From UBA2108 sp002713215 (GTDB taxonomy: Bacteria; Bacteroidota; Bacteroidia; Flavobacteriales_G; Salibacteraceae), in contig CALAPY010000047.1 of the NCBI GenBank assembly GCA_937891015.1, forward strand, positions 1 to 64,000: a stretch of 64,000 nt of DNA, read 5' to 3'. The notes below the pieces were generated by a model that saw only the letters and a list, made by a program, of their open reading frames with translations, did not search any database and had not been told where the DNA came from. Below, piece by piece: positions 18,117 through 27,280 of the stretch (the first letter of the stretch is position 1; every line of letters starts with the position of its first letter). A program made the translations under genes and the position numbers.

Positions 18117-19031
18117 CTAGAACCTTGGCTTAAACGATTTACCTTTAAGTATTTTGTAACTGGCGGTAATCATAATGCTCATGTAGAAATCGTCGTACTT
18201 GGATCCACCCCTGGTTTCTCCGTGTCCCGTCCAATTTGCATTATCGGCATTTTTTACTGCAGGGTCAGCCAACCTTCCAGCATCTGGATTTCCGCCATTA
18301 GCATTTATGATTGCTGTATTATCATAATAAGTTCCACCTACATCGTCTAAGTAATCCGAAAAAGACTTCCTGAACATGTACTCGATACCAACATTCCAGT
18401 GTTTCCCAAGCGAATATTTCACACCTAAACCCACTGGAATTGCAAAAGTGAATTTGCTGTAGTGAGATTTCCCGGAATTTGGAACGGTTTGACCTTCAGT
18501 ACCAATCTCATAAAGTGGTTCATAAGAACCACCTGTGTATTTTCCGGTAGGGTTAAAATAAATCCCGTTAATTCCTAATGTAGCATAAGCGGATAACCCA
18601 TAAAGGAATCCATTTTGCGTTCCTTTTAATCGAAATGCATGACCGAATTTTTCGCGAACGAAGTAATACCTTCCCAAAACTCCAAATTCGTAGAGATGCG
18701 TTTGAATATCAAAATTTCTATGTTTTCTGGCCGCATTTCCTGAACTGGCATCCCGAGCTCTTAAATTCATGTATCCCAACTGGCCATTTACGGATATATT
18801 CTTAGTTAAGTAATAATTGTATCCAGCTGTAATGCCAAAACTGGTTTCCTTAAAATTCATATCGGTAACGGAATTTGATGGCTCGTCATTGTAGCCACCA
18901 ACATCACTTAAAAACCATGTTGTTCCGGTACCCAATGTTACTTCCTGACGGAATTTCTTCCAACGCTGCGCTTGCGCATTGGAAATAAATGAAACCATCA
19001 GAACAAGGAATATTATTCTTTTTAAGGACAC
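18117..19031 (-). CDS. DUF6089-like outer-membrane barrel protein (second)
   Basis: About 304 residues with a signal peptide ending NAQAQ, TLGTGTTWFLSDVGGYND, and GIEYMFRKSFSDYLDDVGGTYYD, which matches the first copy's FTDYLDDVS block. It is an uncharacterised DUF6089-type barrel. GTG 19031 is preferred as start: it begins the signal peptide and lies 22 bases after a perfect -7 box, whereas the TTG at 19055 lies inside that box. It is a tandem paralogue of the downstream gene. Confidence 0.75.
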   Translation of the reverse strand: MSLKRIIFLVLMVSFISNAQAQRWKKFRQEVTLGTGTTWFLSDVGGYNDEPSNSVTDMNFKETSFGITAGYNYYLTKNISVNGQLGYMNLRARDASSGNAARKHRNFDIQTHLYEFGVLGRYYFVREKFGHAFRLKGTQNGFLYGLSAYATLGINGIYFNPTGKYTGGSYEPLYEIGTEGQTVPNSGKSHYSKFTFAIPVGLGVKYSLGKHWNVGIEYMFRKSFSDYLDDVGGTYYDNTAIINANGGNPDAGRLADPAVKNADNANWTGHGETRGGSKYDDFYMSIMITASYKILKGKSFKPRF

Positions 19032-19052
19032 TTGGTGAAATTTGAATTGCTG

Positions 19053-19060
19053 CAAATATA
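19053..19060 (-). promoter_or_regulatory. -7 box of second DUF6089 gene
   Basis: TATATTTG followed by CAGCAA on the minus strand, 22 bases before the inferred GTG start. It decides the start choice by excluding TTG 19055. Confidence 0.5.
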
Positions 19061-19115
19061 AATAAATTGAGTTCCTAATAATCGGAATTTTAGGGTGGTT
19101 TGCCGATGATCTTGG

Positions 19116-19997
19116 CTAATTTCTGTGATCCTTGCCCCAGTTCATTTTATTACTTAGCGTATTAAGAAATGTCTGGTTATTAAGGTTTAGTAGCCGAATG
19201 GAAAAATCACATTTCTTAATTTCAATTTCAAGAGCGGAATCAAAGGTTTCCATTCGACTATCCATTGAGACCAAAAAATCCTTTCCCCTCCCTTCCACTT
19301 TTAGCTTAATTATATCATTCGAAGAAATAACAAAGGGCCGAGAGGTGAGATTGTGCGGGGCCACTGGTGTTATTACAAAGTTCTCGGATCCCGGAGTGAT
19401 AATTGGGCCACCACAACTGAGGGAGTATGCCGTTGAACCTGTTGGGGTGGAAATAATTAGTCCATCTGCCCAGTAGGTGCTTAAAAACTCATTGTTGATA
19501 TAGGCATGAATGGAGATCATGCTCGACGTATCCTTTTTATGCACTACCACTTCATTTAGCCCAAAGTTATTTTCACCGAATAAGTTTGGGTTGGTTCTTA
19601 GTTCCAAAAGCATCCGCTCTTCGAAAAAATAATTCCCCTTATCGATTTGGACCAGTGCCTCAACAATGTCTTCCATTTTAATGGTAGAGAGAAAACCCAA
19701 TCTGCCTGTATTAATTCCAAAGATGGGTACGTTCGATTTTTCAACCAATGTTACCGAATCGAGCATTGTCCCGTCTCCACCAATTGAAAACAGACATTCG
19801 GTTTCGGCCTGTAGTTCTTTATTGGTTGAGAATTGTTGAACTTCACTCCCAATTTTTATAAGTGGTTCCAGGTATTTATAAAATGGTGCGTAAACCGAGA
19901 TTTGAATCTTCCTTTTTTGAAGCTCATCAAATAGTATTTGCACATCGTTAATGTGTTGCTCCCCAAAAGAACGACCATAAATGGCGATTTTCTCCAT
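19116..19997 (-). CDS. nadK: NAD kinase
   Basis: 293 residues with GGDGTMLDS (ATP/catalytic), NTGRLGFLS, and STPTGSTAYSLSCGGPI, the full NAD kinase signature. It phosphorylates NAD+ to NADP+. Its ATG overlaps the stop of the upstream CBS gene by one base (TAATG), so the two are translationally coupled, an order conserved in Bacteroidota. Confidence 0.95.
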   Translation of the reverse strand: MEKIAIYGRSFGEQHINDVQILFDELQKRKIQISVYAPFYKYLEPLIKIGSEVQQFSTNKELQAETECLFSIGGDGTMLDSVTLVEKSNVPIFGINTGRLGFLSTIKMEDIVEALVQIDKGNYFFEERMLLELRTNPNLFGENNFGLNEVVVHKKDTSSMISIHAYINNEFLSTYWADGLIISTPTGSTAYSLSCGGPIITPGSENFVITPVAPHNLTSRPFVISSNDIIKLKVEGRGKDFLVSMDSRMETFDSALEIEIKKCDFSIRLLNLNNQTFLNTLSNKMNWGKDHRN

Positions 19998-20659
19998 TAG
20001 ATATTGAGATAGTTCATAAGGTTATTGTATCGATCGAGCAAGTCGTCTTCAGACGAACTCTGATCATAACTGGCCGTGATGTCATATTCAAACCGTTCAA
20101 AGGTCTGGATAATATCCTGAACGTTTTCCTTATTGAGTTTAATGGTTAACTCAAATTTGTTCTCATCATACCTTCTGGTAATAAAACTTCCTAAAATTTT
20201 TGCGTCATTGCTTTCAACAATCCTGGAAATTTCAATCATAGAGTAGTCAGCCACCACCAAATCCATTACGATGATACCTCCCGGATTTTTAACTATTGGC
20301 ATTTCGGCTATGGCCTGCATAATTCCTGAAACTGTGGTTACCCCGATAAATAAATCCTTGACCGAAAGAATTGGAATTAGGCTTAACTTGTGTTTCTCAA
20401 TCAGCTTTACAACCTCAAAAACGTGATCATTTTCATAAACTGAAGTCTTGATCAAGGTGTTTAGGTGATTGCCAATATTATCGGATTCATCCTCTACACT
20501 GAGCAGATAATCTTCATGTACCAGACCTAAGTATTGAGCACCCTGAGTAACGGCAAGATGGGTTACCTTAAATTCATCCATCCATTCTATGGCCTGCGCT
20601 ACACTATCCTCTTTTGATAAGGAAGGGATCTCGGTAATTAATATCTCGCTCGATAGCAT
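19997..20659 (-). CDS. CBS-domain protein
   Basis: 220 residues. Two CBS motifs cover about residues 1-120 (VTHLAVTQGAQYLGLVHEDYLL and LSLIPILSVKDLFIGVTTVSGI), followed by a C-terminal ACT-like fold (about 125-200; ADYSMIEISRIVESNDAKIL). CBS pairs bind adenine nucleotides, so with nadK directly coupled downstream an energy- or nucleotide-sensing role is plausible but inferred. It is divergent from pdxJ. Confidence 0.85.
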   Translation of the reverse strand: MLSSEILITEIPSLSKEDSVAQAIEWMDEFKVTHLAVTQGAQYLGLVHEDYLLSVEDESDNIGNHLNTLIKTSVYENDHVFEVVKLIEKHKLSLIPILSVKDLFIGVTTVSGIMQAIAEMPIVKNPGGIIVMDLVVADYSMIEISRIVESNDAKILGSFITRRYDENKFELTIKLNKENVQDIIQTFERFEYDITASYDQSSSEDDLLDRYNNLMNYLNI

Positions 20660-20682
20660 ATTCAGTAAGTGCTATTATTCTC

Positions 20683-20690
20683 TAATTTCG
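20683..20690 (+). promoter_or_regulatory. Possible -7 box of pdxJ
   Basis: TAATTTCG followed by TGGCCT, 32 bases before the pdxJ ATG. One base off TAnnTTTG; no clear -33 element. Confidence 0.3.
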
Positions 20691-20721
20691 TGGCCTACTT
20701 ACAATCAAAACTAAGGTTTTT

Positions 20722-21438
20722 ATGTGCAAACTAAGTGTTAACGTTAACAAAATTGCCACACTCAGAAACGCTCGTGGAGGAGAGGTTCCAAACCTGATTC
20801 AGGTGGTAAAAGACATAGAAGCTTTTGGGGCCGATGGTATTACGGTTCACCCCAGACCAGATGAGCGCCACATACGATATAAGGATGTCTTTGATATAAA
20901 CGAGGTATACAAAACGGAATTTAATATTGAGGGATATCCCAATCGAAAATTTATGGATTTGATTTTCGATGTTAAACCAACTCAAGTTACCCTGGTTCCG
21001 GACCCACCAGGTGTATTAACCAGTAATGCAGGCTGGGATACCAAGTCCAATTTTGATATGCTGTCGGAAGTGGTTGGTGAGTTTAATACTGCAGGAATTC
21101 GAACCTCTATTTTTATTGACACAAACAGGGAGTTAATAGAATACGCTAAAAAGTTAGGGGCTAATCGGGTAGAGCTGTACACCGAAGCCTATGCAACGAA
21201 CTATTCTTCAAATCGGGAACTTGCAGTTAAGGGCTATAGGGAAGCAGCAGATTATGCGCGTTCAATTGGTTTAGGGCTAAATGCCGGGCACGATTTAAGC
21301 CTTGAAAATCTGAAGTATTTTAATGAGCAAATTCCTTTTTTGGATGAAGTCTCAATTGGCCACGCATTGATTTCTGATGCCTTGTATTATGGGTTGGAGA
21401 ATGTGGTAAATATGTACCAGAACCTGTTAATTAAGTGA
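20722..21438 (+). CDS. pdxJ: Pyridoxine 5'-phosphate synthase
   Basis: 238 residues, typical of PdxJ: LSVNVNKIATLRNARGG at the N-terminus, VHPRPDERHIRYKDV, TLVPDPPG, ELYTEAYA, NAGHDLSLENL and GHALISDALYYGL. It condenses 1-deoxyxylulose 5-phosphate with aminoacetone phosphate derivatives to make vitamin B6. The stop overlaps the next gene's GTG by four bases (GTGA). Confidence 0.96.
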   Translation: MCKLSVNVNKIATLRNARGGEVPNLIQVVKDIEAFGADGITVHPRPDERHIRYKDVFDINEVYKTEFNIEGYPNRKFMDLIFDVKPTQVTLVPDPPGVLTSNAGWDTKSNFDMLSEVVGEFNTAGIRTSIFIDTNRELIEYAKKLGANRVELYTEAYATNYSSNRELAVKGYREAADYARSIGLGLNAGHDLSLENLKYFNEQIPFLDEVSIGHALISDALYYGLENVVNMYQNLLIK

Positions 21439-22193
21439 AGCTAAACTTTAAAACTTTTGGTGAGGGAGAGCCCCTGGTTATTCTTCATGGCCTTATGGGA
21501 ATGCTTGATAATTGGCAATCCCTGGCCAAGGAATACGCAAATCATTTCGAGGTTTTTATTCTTGACGCCAGAAACCATGGGCATTCGGAACACAGCGAAG
21601 AGTTTAGTTACGAGGTAATGATGTATGATCTGCTTGAATTTTGTCATGAACATCACCTGGATGAGATTAATCTATTGGGCCATAGTATGGGAGGTAAAAC
21701 GTCCATGAAATTTGCACAAAATTTCCCTGACTTTGTGGATAAGCTTATTGTAGCGGATATTGCCCCGATTGCCTATCCAGTTCGTCACCATAAAATTCTG
21801 CAAGGCCTAAGGGCTCTGGATTTCAATAAAATAAAATCCAGAGGTGAGGTAGATAAAATTTTGCAAGAATATATTCCCGAGATTGGGGTGCGGCAATTTC
21901 TTATGAAAAGTAGTTACTGGGTAGAAAAAGGCAAGCTGGGTCTTCGGTTTAACCTGGATGCGATTGAAAAAAACATAGAGCCGATAGGAGAGAATACCAC
22001 GGATGCAATTTTCAACGGGGAAACATTATTTATTCGGGGAGAAAAATCCAATTACGTTCAGGAAGAGAGTTTGGGTTTAATTGATGAATATTTCCCTAAA
22101 AACAAACTGGTGACCATCCCCAATGCAGGACATTGGTTACATGCCGAACAACCGAAACTGTTTGTAGAAGAAACGCTAAAGTTTTTACAGTAA
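21435..22193 (+). CDS. Alpha/beta-hydrolase, YbfF-like esterase
   Basis: 252 residues with LHGLMGMLDNW (oxyanion hole), DARNHGHSEH, the nucleophile elbow GHSMGG, and a C-terminal GHWLHAEQP histidine. The DARNHGxS segment is typical of the YbfF/ABHD11 group of acyl-ester hydrolases. It begins at GTG overlapping the pdxJ stop, so it is probably translated by coupling. It converges on the NHL lipoprotein gene with 10 bases between. Confidence 0.88.
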   Translation: MKLNFKTFGEGEPLVILHGLMGMLDNWQSLAKEYANHFEVFILDARNHGHSEHSEEFSYEVMMYDLLEFCHEHHLDEINLLGHSMGGKTSMKFAQNFPDFVDKLIVADIAPIAYPVRHHKILQGLRALDFNKIKSRGEVDKILQEYIPEIGVRQFLMKSSYWVEKGKLGLRFNLDAIEKNIEPIGENTTDAIFNGETLFIRGEKSNYVQEESLGLIDEYFPKNKLVTIPNAGHWLHAEQPKLFVEETLKFLQ

Positions 22194-22203
22194 AACCAAG
22201 AGA

Positions 22204-23433
22204 TTATTCGAAATCGCTGGTTAATTTGAACCTCAATACACGACCGTTACCGGCATCGGCAACATAAACGATCTTTTTGAAATAGGCGACTCCCATTGGT
22301 TTATTGAATTGGTTCAATCCTAATCCATTGCCTCCAAAAGAAACCTGAATCTGTTTTCTATTGGCCGAAAAAGGAGGGGGGTTAGCGCCCTCATAGCCTT
22401 CGTTGGTAAATTGGTACAAAGAATCTTTGGTGGCGTCAACAACAAAAATGTAATTGGTTCTATCTCCGGCATAAGTTACCCCTTCCGGAGTTGCAAATTT
22501 TCCAGGATCGTATAGAAACCCATCTGCTTTTGATGTATCGCTACTAGCCATTTCTTTAAGGGAATAGATACCCCCATCCAGTGTTTCTTCGTATTTAATG
22601 TACTGAACTTTTAACGCCAGGTCGGGATTAATGGATGTATAAATAAAATCTTTCGAAGAAGAAACGGCTGGATCTTGAGGAGGCTGAGAAAGCGTTGTGA
22701 TACTGCTCGGCATAGAAAAATAATCGTTTTCAAAACCAGCACCCGTTTGTACCGCTATGGGCGATATTCTTTTGTCTTGTACTCCATTTAAATCCGGAAT
22801 TACTGATAACACCGCATCATCGGGTCCTCCTAACTGAAGCGGGTTGTTGCTGGGGCCCGTACGGGTCAGGTAGTAAGAATTATCAGAAAGCGTTGCAACA
22901 CCTGTAAATGAAATAGCTTCGTCTGATTCTGAAGCGGTTTTAAAACCCAAATAATAAGGATGAATTATTACCGCTTCGGGTGTTCCAAAAGAAAGCGATA
23001 GTGCGCTTCCTCTTTTTTGATTGATTCTATAAACACAGGACAGGGTTAAACTTACAAGCTGACTTGTGTCTTTTGGATCCTGAAATGAGGTGTCATAGGT
23101 GCCAATGGCCAAAATGTCAAAGGCTCGATCCTGAGCTATGGATTTCAATCCTTTTACACTAACTCTATCCAGTTCTCTACCCGATAAGTCAAAGGAAACG
23201 ATTTGACCGGTTCCTTCATCAACCACATAAAGAAGTTCATCGAAGCCTGTAACAACCTGTGTGGGTTTTACAAACCCTGAAAGAACGGGTTGAATGGGAA
23301 CGTAGGCAACTTCACGCCCCTGGTATTCCGGCTTGTCTATAAAAGAAAGGTCTGTTTCTTCACCAAAAAAGCCTTCACAACCACTGATTATGGTTAAAAG
23401 TAAAAGACCGAAAAGCAATTTAACTATTCTCAT
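22204..23433 (-). CDS. NHL-repeat lipoprotein
   Basis: 409 residues. A lipoprotein signal with lipobox IISGC is followed by a beta-propeller-like domain: LLYVVDEGTGQIVSFDLSG early and GLGLNQFNKPMGVAYFKKIVYVADAGNGRVLRF at the end match NHL repeats. Such propellers usually bind proteins or glycans on the surface. Its ATG overlaps the stop of the PorV-like gene by four bases (ATGA). It is the last gene of the exported-protein operon; its function is unknown. Confidence 0.8.
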   Translation of the reverse strand: MRIVKLLFGLLLLTIISGCEGFFGEETDLSFIDKPEYQGREVAYVPIQPVLSGFVKPTQVVTGFDELLYVVDEGTGQIVSFDLSGRELDRVSVKGLKSIAQDRAFDILAIGTYDTSFQDPKDTSQLVSLTLSCVYRINQKRGSALSLSFGTPEAVIIHPYYLGFKTASESDEAISFTGVATLSDNSYYLTRTGPSNNPLQLGGPDDAVLSVIPDLNGVQDKRISPIAVQTGAGFENDYFSMPSSITTLSQPPQDPAVSSSKDFIYTSINPDLALKVQYIKYEETLDGGIYSLKEMASSDTSKADGFLYDPGKFATPEGVTYAGDRTNYIFVVDATKDSLYQFTNEGYEGANPPPFSANRKQIQVSFGGNGLGLNQFNKPMGVAYFKKIVYVADAGNGRVLRFKLTSDFE

Positions 23434-24449
23434 TTTCTCTCTTCTGCTTTATGAAGCGTTAAACTTAATCCCAGACTGTGCTGTAACCCAATTATAGAAC
23501 TCGGTGCAATTCCATAATCAATACGAAGTGGGTTGTGTCCAATTCGGGCTTTATATCCCACTCCGAAGGTTGGTATTTTGTAAGTTTTTCTACCTAAAAT
23601 ATATCCGGCACGTATAGAAACTAACTTTCGGTATTCATATTCCAATCCTAACCTTAGATTCTCGCTATTGTCATTGGGATGGTACAACTGAACAGCTGCT
23701 GTCATTTTGTGGTCGTCTTTGTCAATGGCCAGCATGGATATTCCTAATTTAAATGTGGTTGGAAGCGGGTATTTATCAGGGCTTGAATTTGTTCCGGTAC
23801 TAAAGGTAACTTCCTGGTGATCTCCATTTAACTGTGAACTACCACCAAAATTGGAGACCACAACAGCAAAGCTTAAATCTCGGAACCCAACGTTATAGAG
23901 AAAGCCTAAATCTGCTGCTACCGAATGGCTTTTGTATTGGGCCATACTTTCATAAACATACTTGAATTTTAATCCCAAGGAGAATTGATCCGATAGTTTT
24001 TTAGCCATTCCCAACCCAATCGAAGTATTGGTAACATAGAAGTATTCGCCCGTACCTTCAGGTTGAAATTCGGTGCGAACCTCTTGCTTGCCTGAAGAAA
24101 GGTTGTTTACCGTAAAGAGAATGTTGGTGTTTACTTTTTGCCAGGGCAATATGGTACTAAAAAAGCTTTGGTTAATTCCACTTCCTACAAATAGGTTAGA
24201 GGCACTGATGTTTGCATTTTTAAAAGAGGTTGCTGCTGCTGGGTTGGTGAAGGTGCAAAAGCCATCTTCTTTTAGGGTGATGTTTGCTCCGGCCATTCCA
24301 AAAGACCTGCTGCTGCCATCGTTTTTCAGGAATACCAGCGTTGCAGAGCCCGTTCGTTGACCTCCTAAATTAGGTAAAACCTGCGCAGAGATTTCGCCAA
24401 GGAAAAGCACAAAAATTAAAAGAGCAATATGTTTATGTACCAATTTCAT
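23430..24449 (-). CDS. PorV/PorQ-family outer-membrane protein
   Basis: About 339 residues: a signal peptide ending GEISAQ, GSSRSFGMAGANITLKEDGFCTFTNPAA (a FadL/PorV-type start), then barrel strands and a C-terminal LQHSLGLSLTLH. PorV binds C-terminal domains of T9SS cargo and carries them to the attachment complex. This copy lies in an operon with two or three T9SS-type substrates, so a dedicated shuttle is plausible. ATG 24449 shares one base with the receptor's stop (TAATG). Confidence 0.8.
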   Translation of the reverse strand: MKLVHKHIALLIFVLFLGEISAQVLPNLGGQRTGSATLVFLKNDGSSRSFGMAGANITLKEDGFCTFTNPAAATSFKNANISASNLFVGSGINQSFFSTILPWQKVNTNILFTVNNLSSGKQEVRTEFQPEGTGEYFYVTNTSIGLGMAKKLSDQFSLGLKFKYVYESMAQYKSHSVAADLGFLYNVGFRDLSFAVVVSNFGGSSQLNGDHQEVTFSTGTNSSPDKYPLPTTFKLGISMLAIDKDDHKMTAAVQLYHPNDNSENLRLGLEYEYRKLVSIRAGYILGRKTYKIPTFGVGYKARIGHNPLRIDYGIAPSSIIGLQHSLGLSLTLHKAEERK

Positions 24450-27280
24450 TAAAAACGAAATGCTAAACCATATAAAATTTGTGTAGGTGGTCTCCAACGT
24501 GCAGGATTATTAGGGGGTGTTCCTGTGGCTTGGGGATCATCGTATTTTGGATCTCTCCACGTTTCAGGAACATCATCACCTTCACGGTATCCGTCACCAG
24601 TAACCGGATTTACAATTTGAGCATTTTTAGTGTTGAAGAGGTTTCGCACTTCAAAGCTCAGCGACAATGCGCTCTTCCTTTTTGTACTTAGTTTAAAATC
24701 CTTTGTGATTTTTAGATCAGCCCAGAACCAGGCCTTAGCAACTTTGCTATTTGGTTTATCATTTTCAGATTGATAAAGCACACGTCCGAAGTCATTGGTT
24801 CCAGCGGCTTTAACCGGAGTATAACGATATCCCGATTTATAATTAGCACTTAAGAAAATTCGAAAACGATTGAATACTTTAGGAATGTTCATGCTGGTAT
24901 CAGTATTGAAAATTATTCCCATTTTTAGGTTCCAGGGTCGGTCCCAAGCTAAAGGTTGCTCCTTGGTGTTATCTACAAAACCTTGTTCTCTAATCTGTAG
25001 CTCACTCTCGCGTGCCGTATTTGATTTTCCACGAGCTGATTGAAAAGTTCCGTTGAAAAATAATTTATAGTACTTCGCAATTCTTTGAGTTATACCCAAT
25101 TCCACTCCAATGATTCTTGCATAATCCTGGTTATAGTAGATTTTACGGCTAACCAACTTGCCTGTTTGATCTTTGATTAAAGCAGTACCAGAAACGATGT
25201 AATCGTATTTATCGTTGTTGAATGCTGTTAAGGTAACGCCTAAATCTTTTGTAATTTGAGACTTAATTCCAATTTCGTAACTAACGGTTGACTCCGGTTT
25301 AATGATTGGATTTCCAATAGTCGCCAGCGGACTTTGATCCAAGAATTCAGGGTCAAGACCGGCATAGATGAATCGAGGGTGAGGCATCTGCATGCTGTGT
25401 CCATAGTTGAAGTACAGTACGTTGTTTTCAGTAACCGGAAAACTGACATTGATTTTTGGAAGAAGTCGAAACTGGTACCTTTTATTGAAAATCTTTGTGG
25501 TTTCTTCCTCATATGTCTTTTTCGACGATTCCTGCAATGGAACTTCAGGGTTTGACACCGCATCTGCCAGTCTTTTTCCATAGGTCCAATAGTTAAATCT
25601 CAAACCAAGCGTAGCTATTAACCCCTGGTACGAAAGGCGGTCTTGAAGCCAAAGTCCCCCTTCATTGGGATTGGCCTTCCAGATTTCAGAAGAAGAACCT
25701 ACACTAATTGAAGGTGTACTCAGGGTGTCATTAATTTTGATAGGTGCTCCAACCCAGGGCTGATACACATCCGCCCATTGGTATTCTTTTTCTTTGTGTT
25801 CCCAGCCAAAAGTGAATCGGTGGGCTTCATTCTTTGGGAAATAGCTGGCGCTTATCCTTCCTGTGTACTCCAGTGCATAATGGTCGTGCCAGCGGGTGGC
25901 TATTCCATTGTTATTGACAAACCCATCACCGGGTAACACATAAATTATGGAGTCTTCCGGGTTGAAAGTGGAGACCGGATTGGTCACAATTGATTCAGGA
26001 TCGTAAATTTGATCTACCGTCTCTGAGCGGAACGGTCGACCATTGGCATCAGCTCTTAGGTTGGTGAACAATCGTCCCAGGTCGAGTTTTACATTCCAGT
26101 TATTATTGATAAAATGCTGAAAATTGATCGCCGTTAAATTCGATCGGTGGGTGTACGTATTGGCGTTATCCGGGTTTTGCGCAAACTGCCACTGCAGACC
26201 TGGAGTTACTACAGCATCGAAGCCTACAATTTGCAATGAACGCGTATTTTGGTTGACGGCAATACTATGCTGGTTGGTCAGGGTAAGTTTAGTTCCAGGC
26301 TTAAACTCATAAGAAAGTTTCACGGTACTGGCAAATTTGTTGTTCTGACGAGGTGCCCAGTATGCATCGTCCTCAGGAAAAAGAGAGCTCCTGAGCTGAT
26401 CGGCACGAATTCGGTAATAATCGTCGCTCATAAACATATTACCACTAACAAAAAACCGAAGTTTCTTTTTAGTCCATGGAACAGAACCTCCAATCGTAAT
26501 ATCAGCAATGTCTGTATTCCAGGCTGTACCCTGATTTTCATTAAACCCTAAATTATCTCTTTGCCAACTTCCGCTTGCTTCAAATTTTTCGCCGCCCTCC
26601 CTGATTTTTGTAGCGATAATGCCGGCAGCACCTCCTCCATATTCAGCTCCTGCACCTCCGGTAATAACCGATACATCACTTACAGCACTACTTTGTACTC
26701 CAACTCCGGTTCCTGTCCCTGATAATGGATCCTGAGCACTAATCCCATCAATCATGTACTGGGTTTCATAGGTTCGGCTTCCCCGAATATTTATTCCATC
26801 CGAGGTTTTACTTACACCGGCCTGCATGGTAACAATTTCACCAACATCCCTTACGGCCATTTGTTGGATATCTTCCTGATTAATTTTTACTTCGGAATTG
26901 GCTTCTTCAAGGTTAATGAGGTTGGCTTCTCCTACAATCACAACTTCATCCATAACGGTGCTTCGGAGGCTTAAAGTTGCATTTAAGGTCTTTGTTTCAC
27001 CTGCAGTAATGGTAATGCCGTTGAATATTTTATCGGAGTATCCAATAAAGCTGAATTTTATTGAATAGTCACCAGGTTTGATCCCTTCAATTCGGAACTT
27101 ACCATTAATATCAGCCGAGGCTCCTTTATAAGTACCCACAAGCTGAACACTTGCACCTATAAGGGTTTCTTTGGTGTCAGCATCAAATATTTGCCCCACC
27201 AGAACACCGGTTCCTTTGTCTTGACCATAAATGGAATGGACCAGTAAGCAGGAAAATATTATGATGATAATTCTTTTCAC
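24449..27280 (-). CDS. TonB-dependent receptor with carboxypeptidase-regulatory-like domain
   Basis: About 943 residues: signal peptide, CarboxypepD_reg-like domain (about 22-108; VLVGQIFDADTKETLIGASVQLVG split over its start), plug (about 115-235; INIRGSRTYETQYMIDGISAQDPL, AEYGGGAAGIIATK) and barrel ending LYGLAFRF. GTG 27280, overlapping the upstream TAG stop, is preferred over TTG 27286. It is the transporter of the exported-protein operon. It is SusC/Oar-like in layout, but no SusD homologue is present, so a SusCD pair is not supported. Confidence 0.88.
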   Translation of the reverse strand: MKRIIIIIFSCLLVHSIYGQDKGTGVLVGQIFDADTKETLIGASVQLVGTYKGASADINGKFRIEGIKPGDYSIKFSFIGYSDKIFNGITITAGETKTLNATLSLRSTVMDEVVIVGEANLINLEEANSEVKINQEDIQQMAVRDVGEIVTMQAGVSKTSDGINIRGSRTYETQYMIDGISAQDPLSGTGTGVGVQSSAVSDVSVITGGAGAEYGGGAAGIIATKIREGGEKFEASGSWQRDNLGFNENQGTAWNTDIADITIGGSVPWTKKKLRFFVSGNMFMSDDYYRIRADQLRSSLFPEDDAYWAPRQNNKFASTVKLSYEFKPGTKLTLTNQHSIAVNQNTRSLQIVGFDAVVTPGLQWQFAQNPDNANTYTHRSNLTAINFQHFINNNWNVKLDLGRLFTNLRADANGRPFRSETVDQIYDPESIVTNPVSTFNPEDSIIYVLPGDGFVNNNGIATRWHDHYALEYTGRISASYFPKNEAHRFTFGWEHKEKEYQWADVYQPWVGAPIKINDTLSTPSISVGSSSEIWKANPNEGGLWLQDRLSYQGLIATLGLRFNYWTYGKRLADAVSNPEVPLQESSKKTYEEETTKIFNKRYQFRLLPKINVSFPVTENNVLYFNYGHSMQMPHPRFIYAGLDPEFLDQSPLATIGNPIIKPESTVSYEIGIKSQITKDLGVTLTAFNNDKYDYIVSGTALIKDQTGKLVSRKIYYNQDYARIIGVELGITQRIAKYYKLFFNGTFQSARGKSNTARESELQIREQGFVDNTKEQPLAWDRPWNLKMGIIFNTDTSMNIPKVFNRFRIFLSANYKSGYRYTPVKAAGTNDFGRVLYQSENDKPNSKVAKAWFWADLKITKDFKLSTKRKSALSLSFEVRNLFNTKNAQIVNPVTGDGYREGDDVPETWRDPKYDDPQATGTPPNNPARWRPPTQILYGLAFRF

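Noticed and set aside
24450..24497. N-terminal extension of the PorV-like gene into the receptor
   Set aside because: ATG 24449 gives a proper signal peptide and a TAATG junction with the receptor stop.
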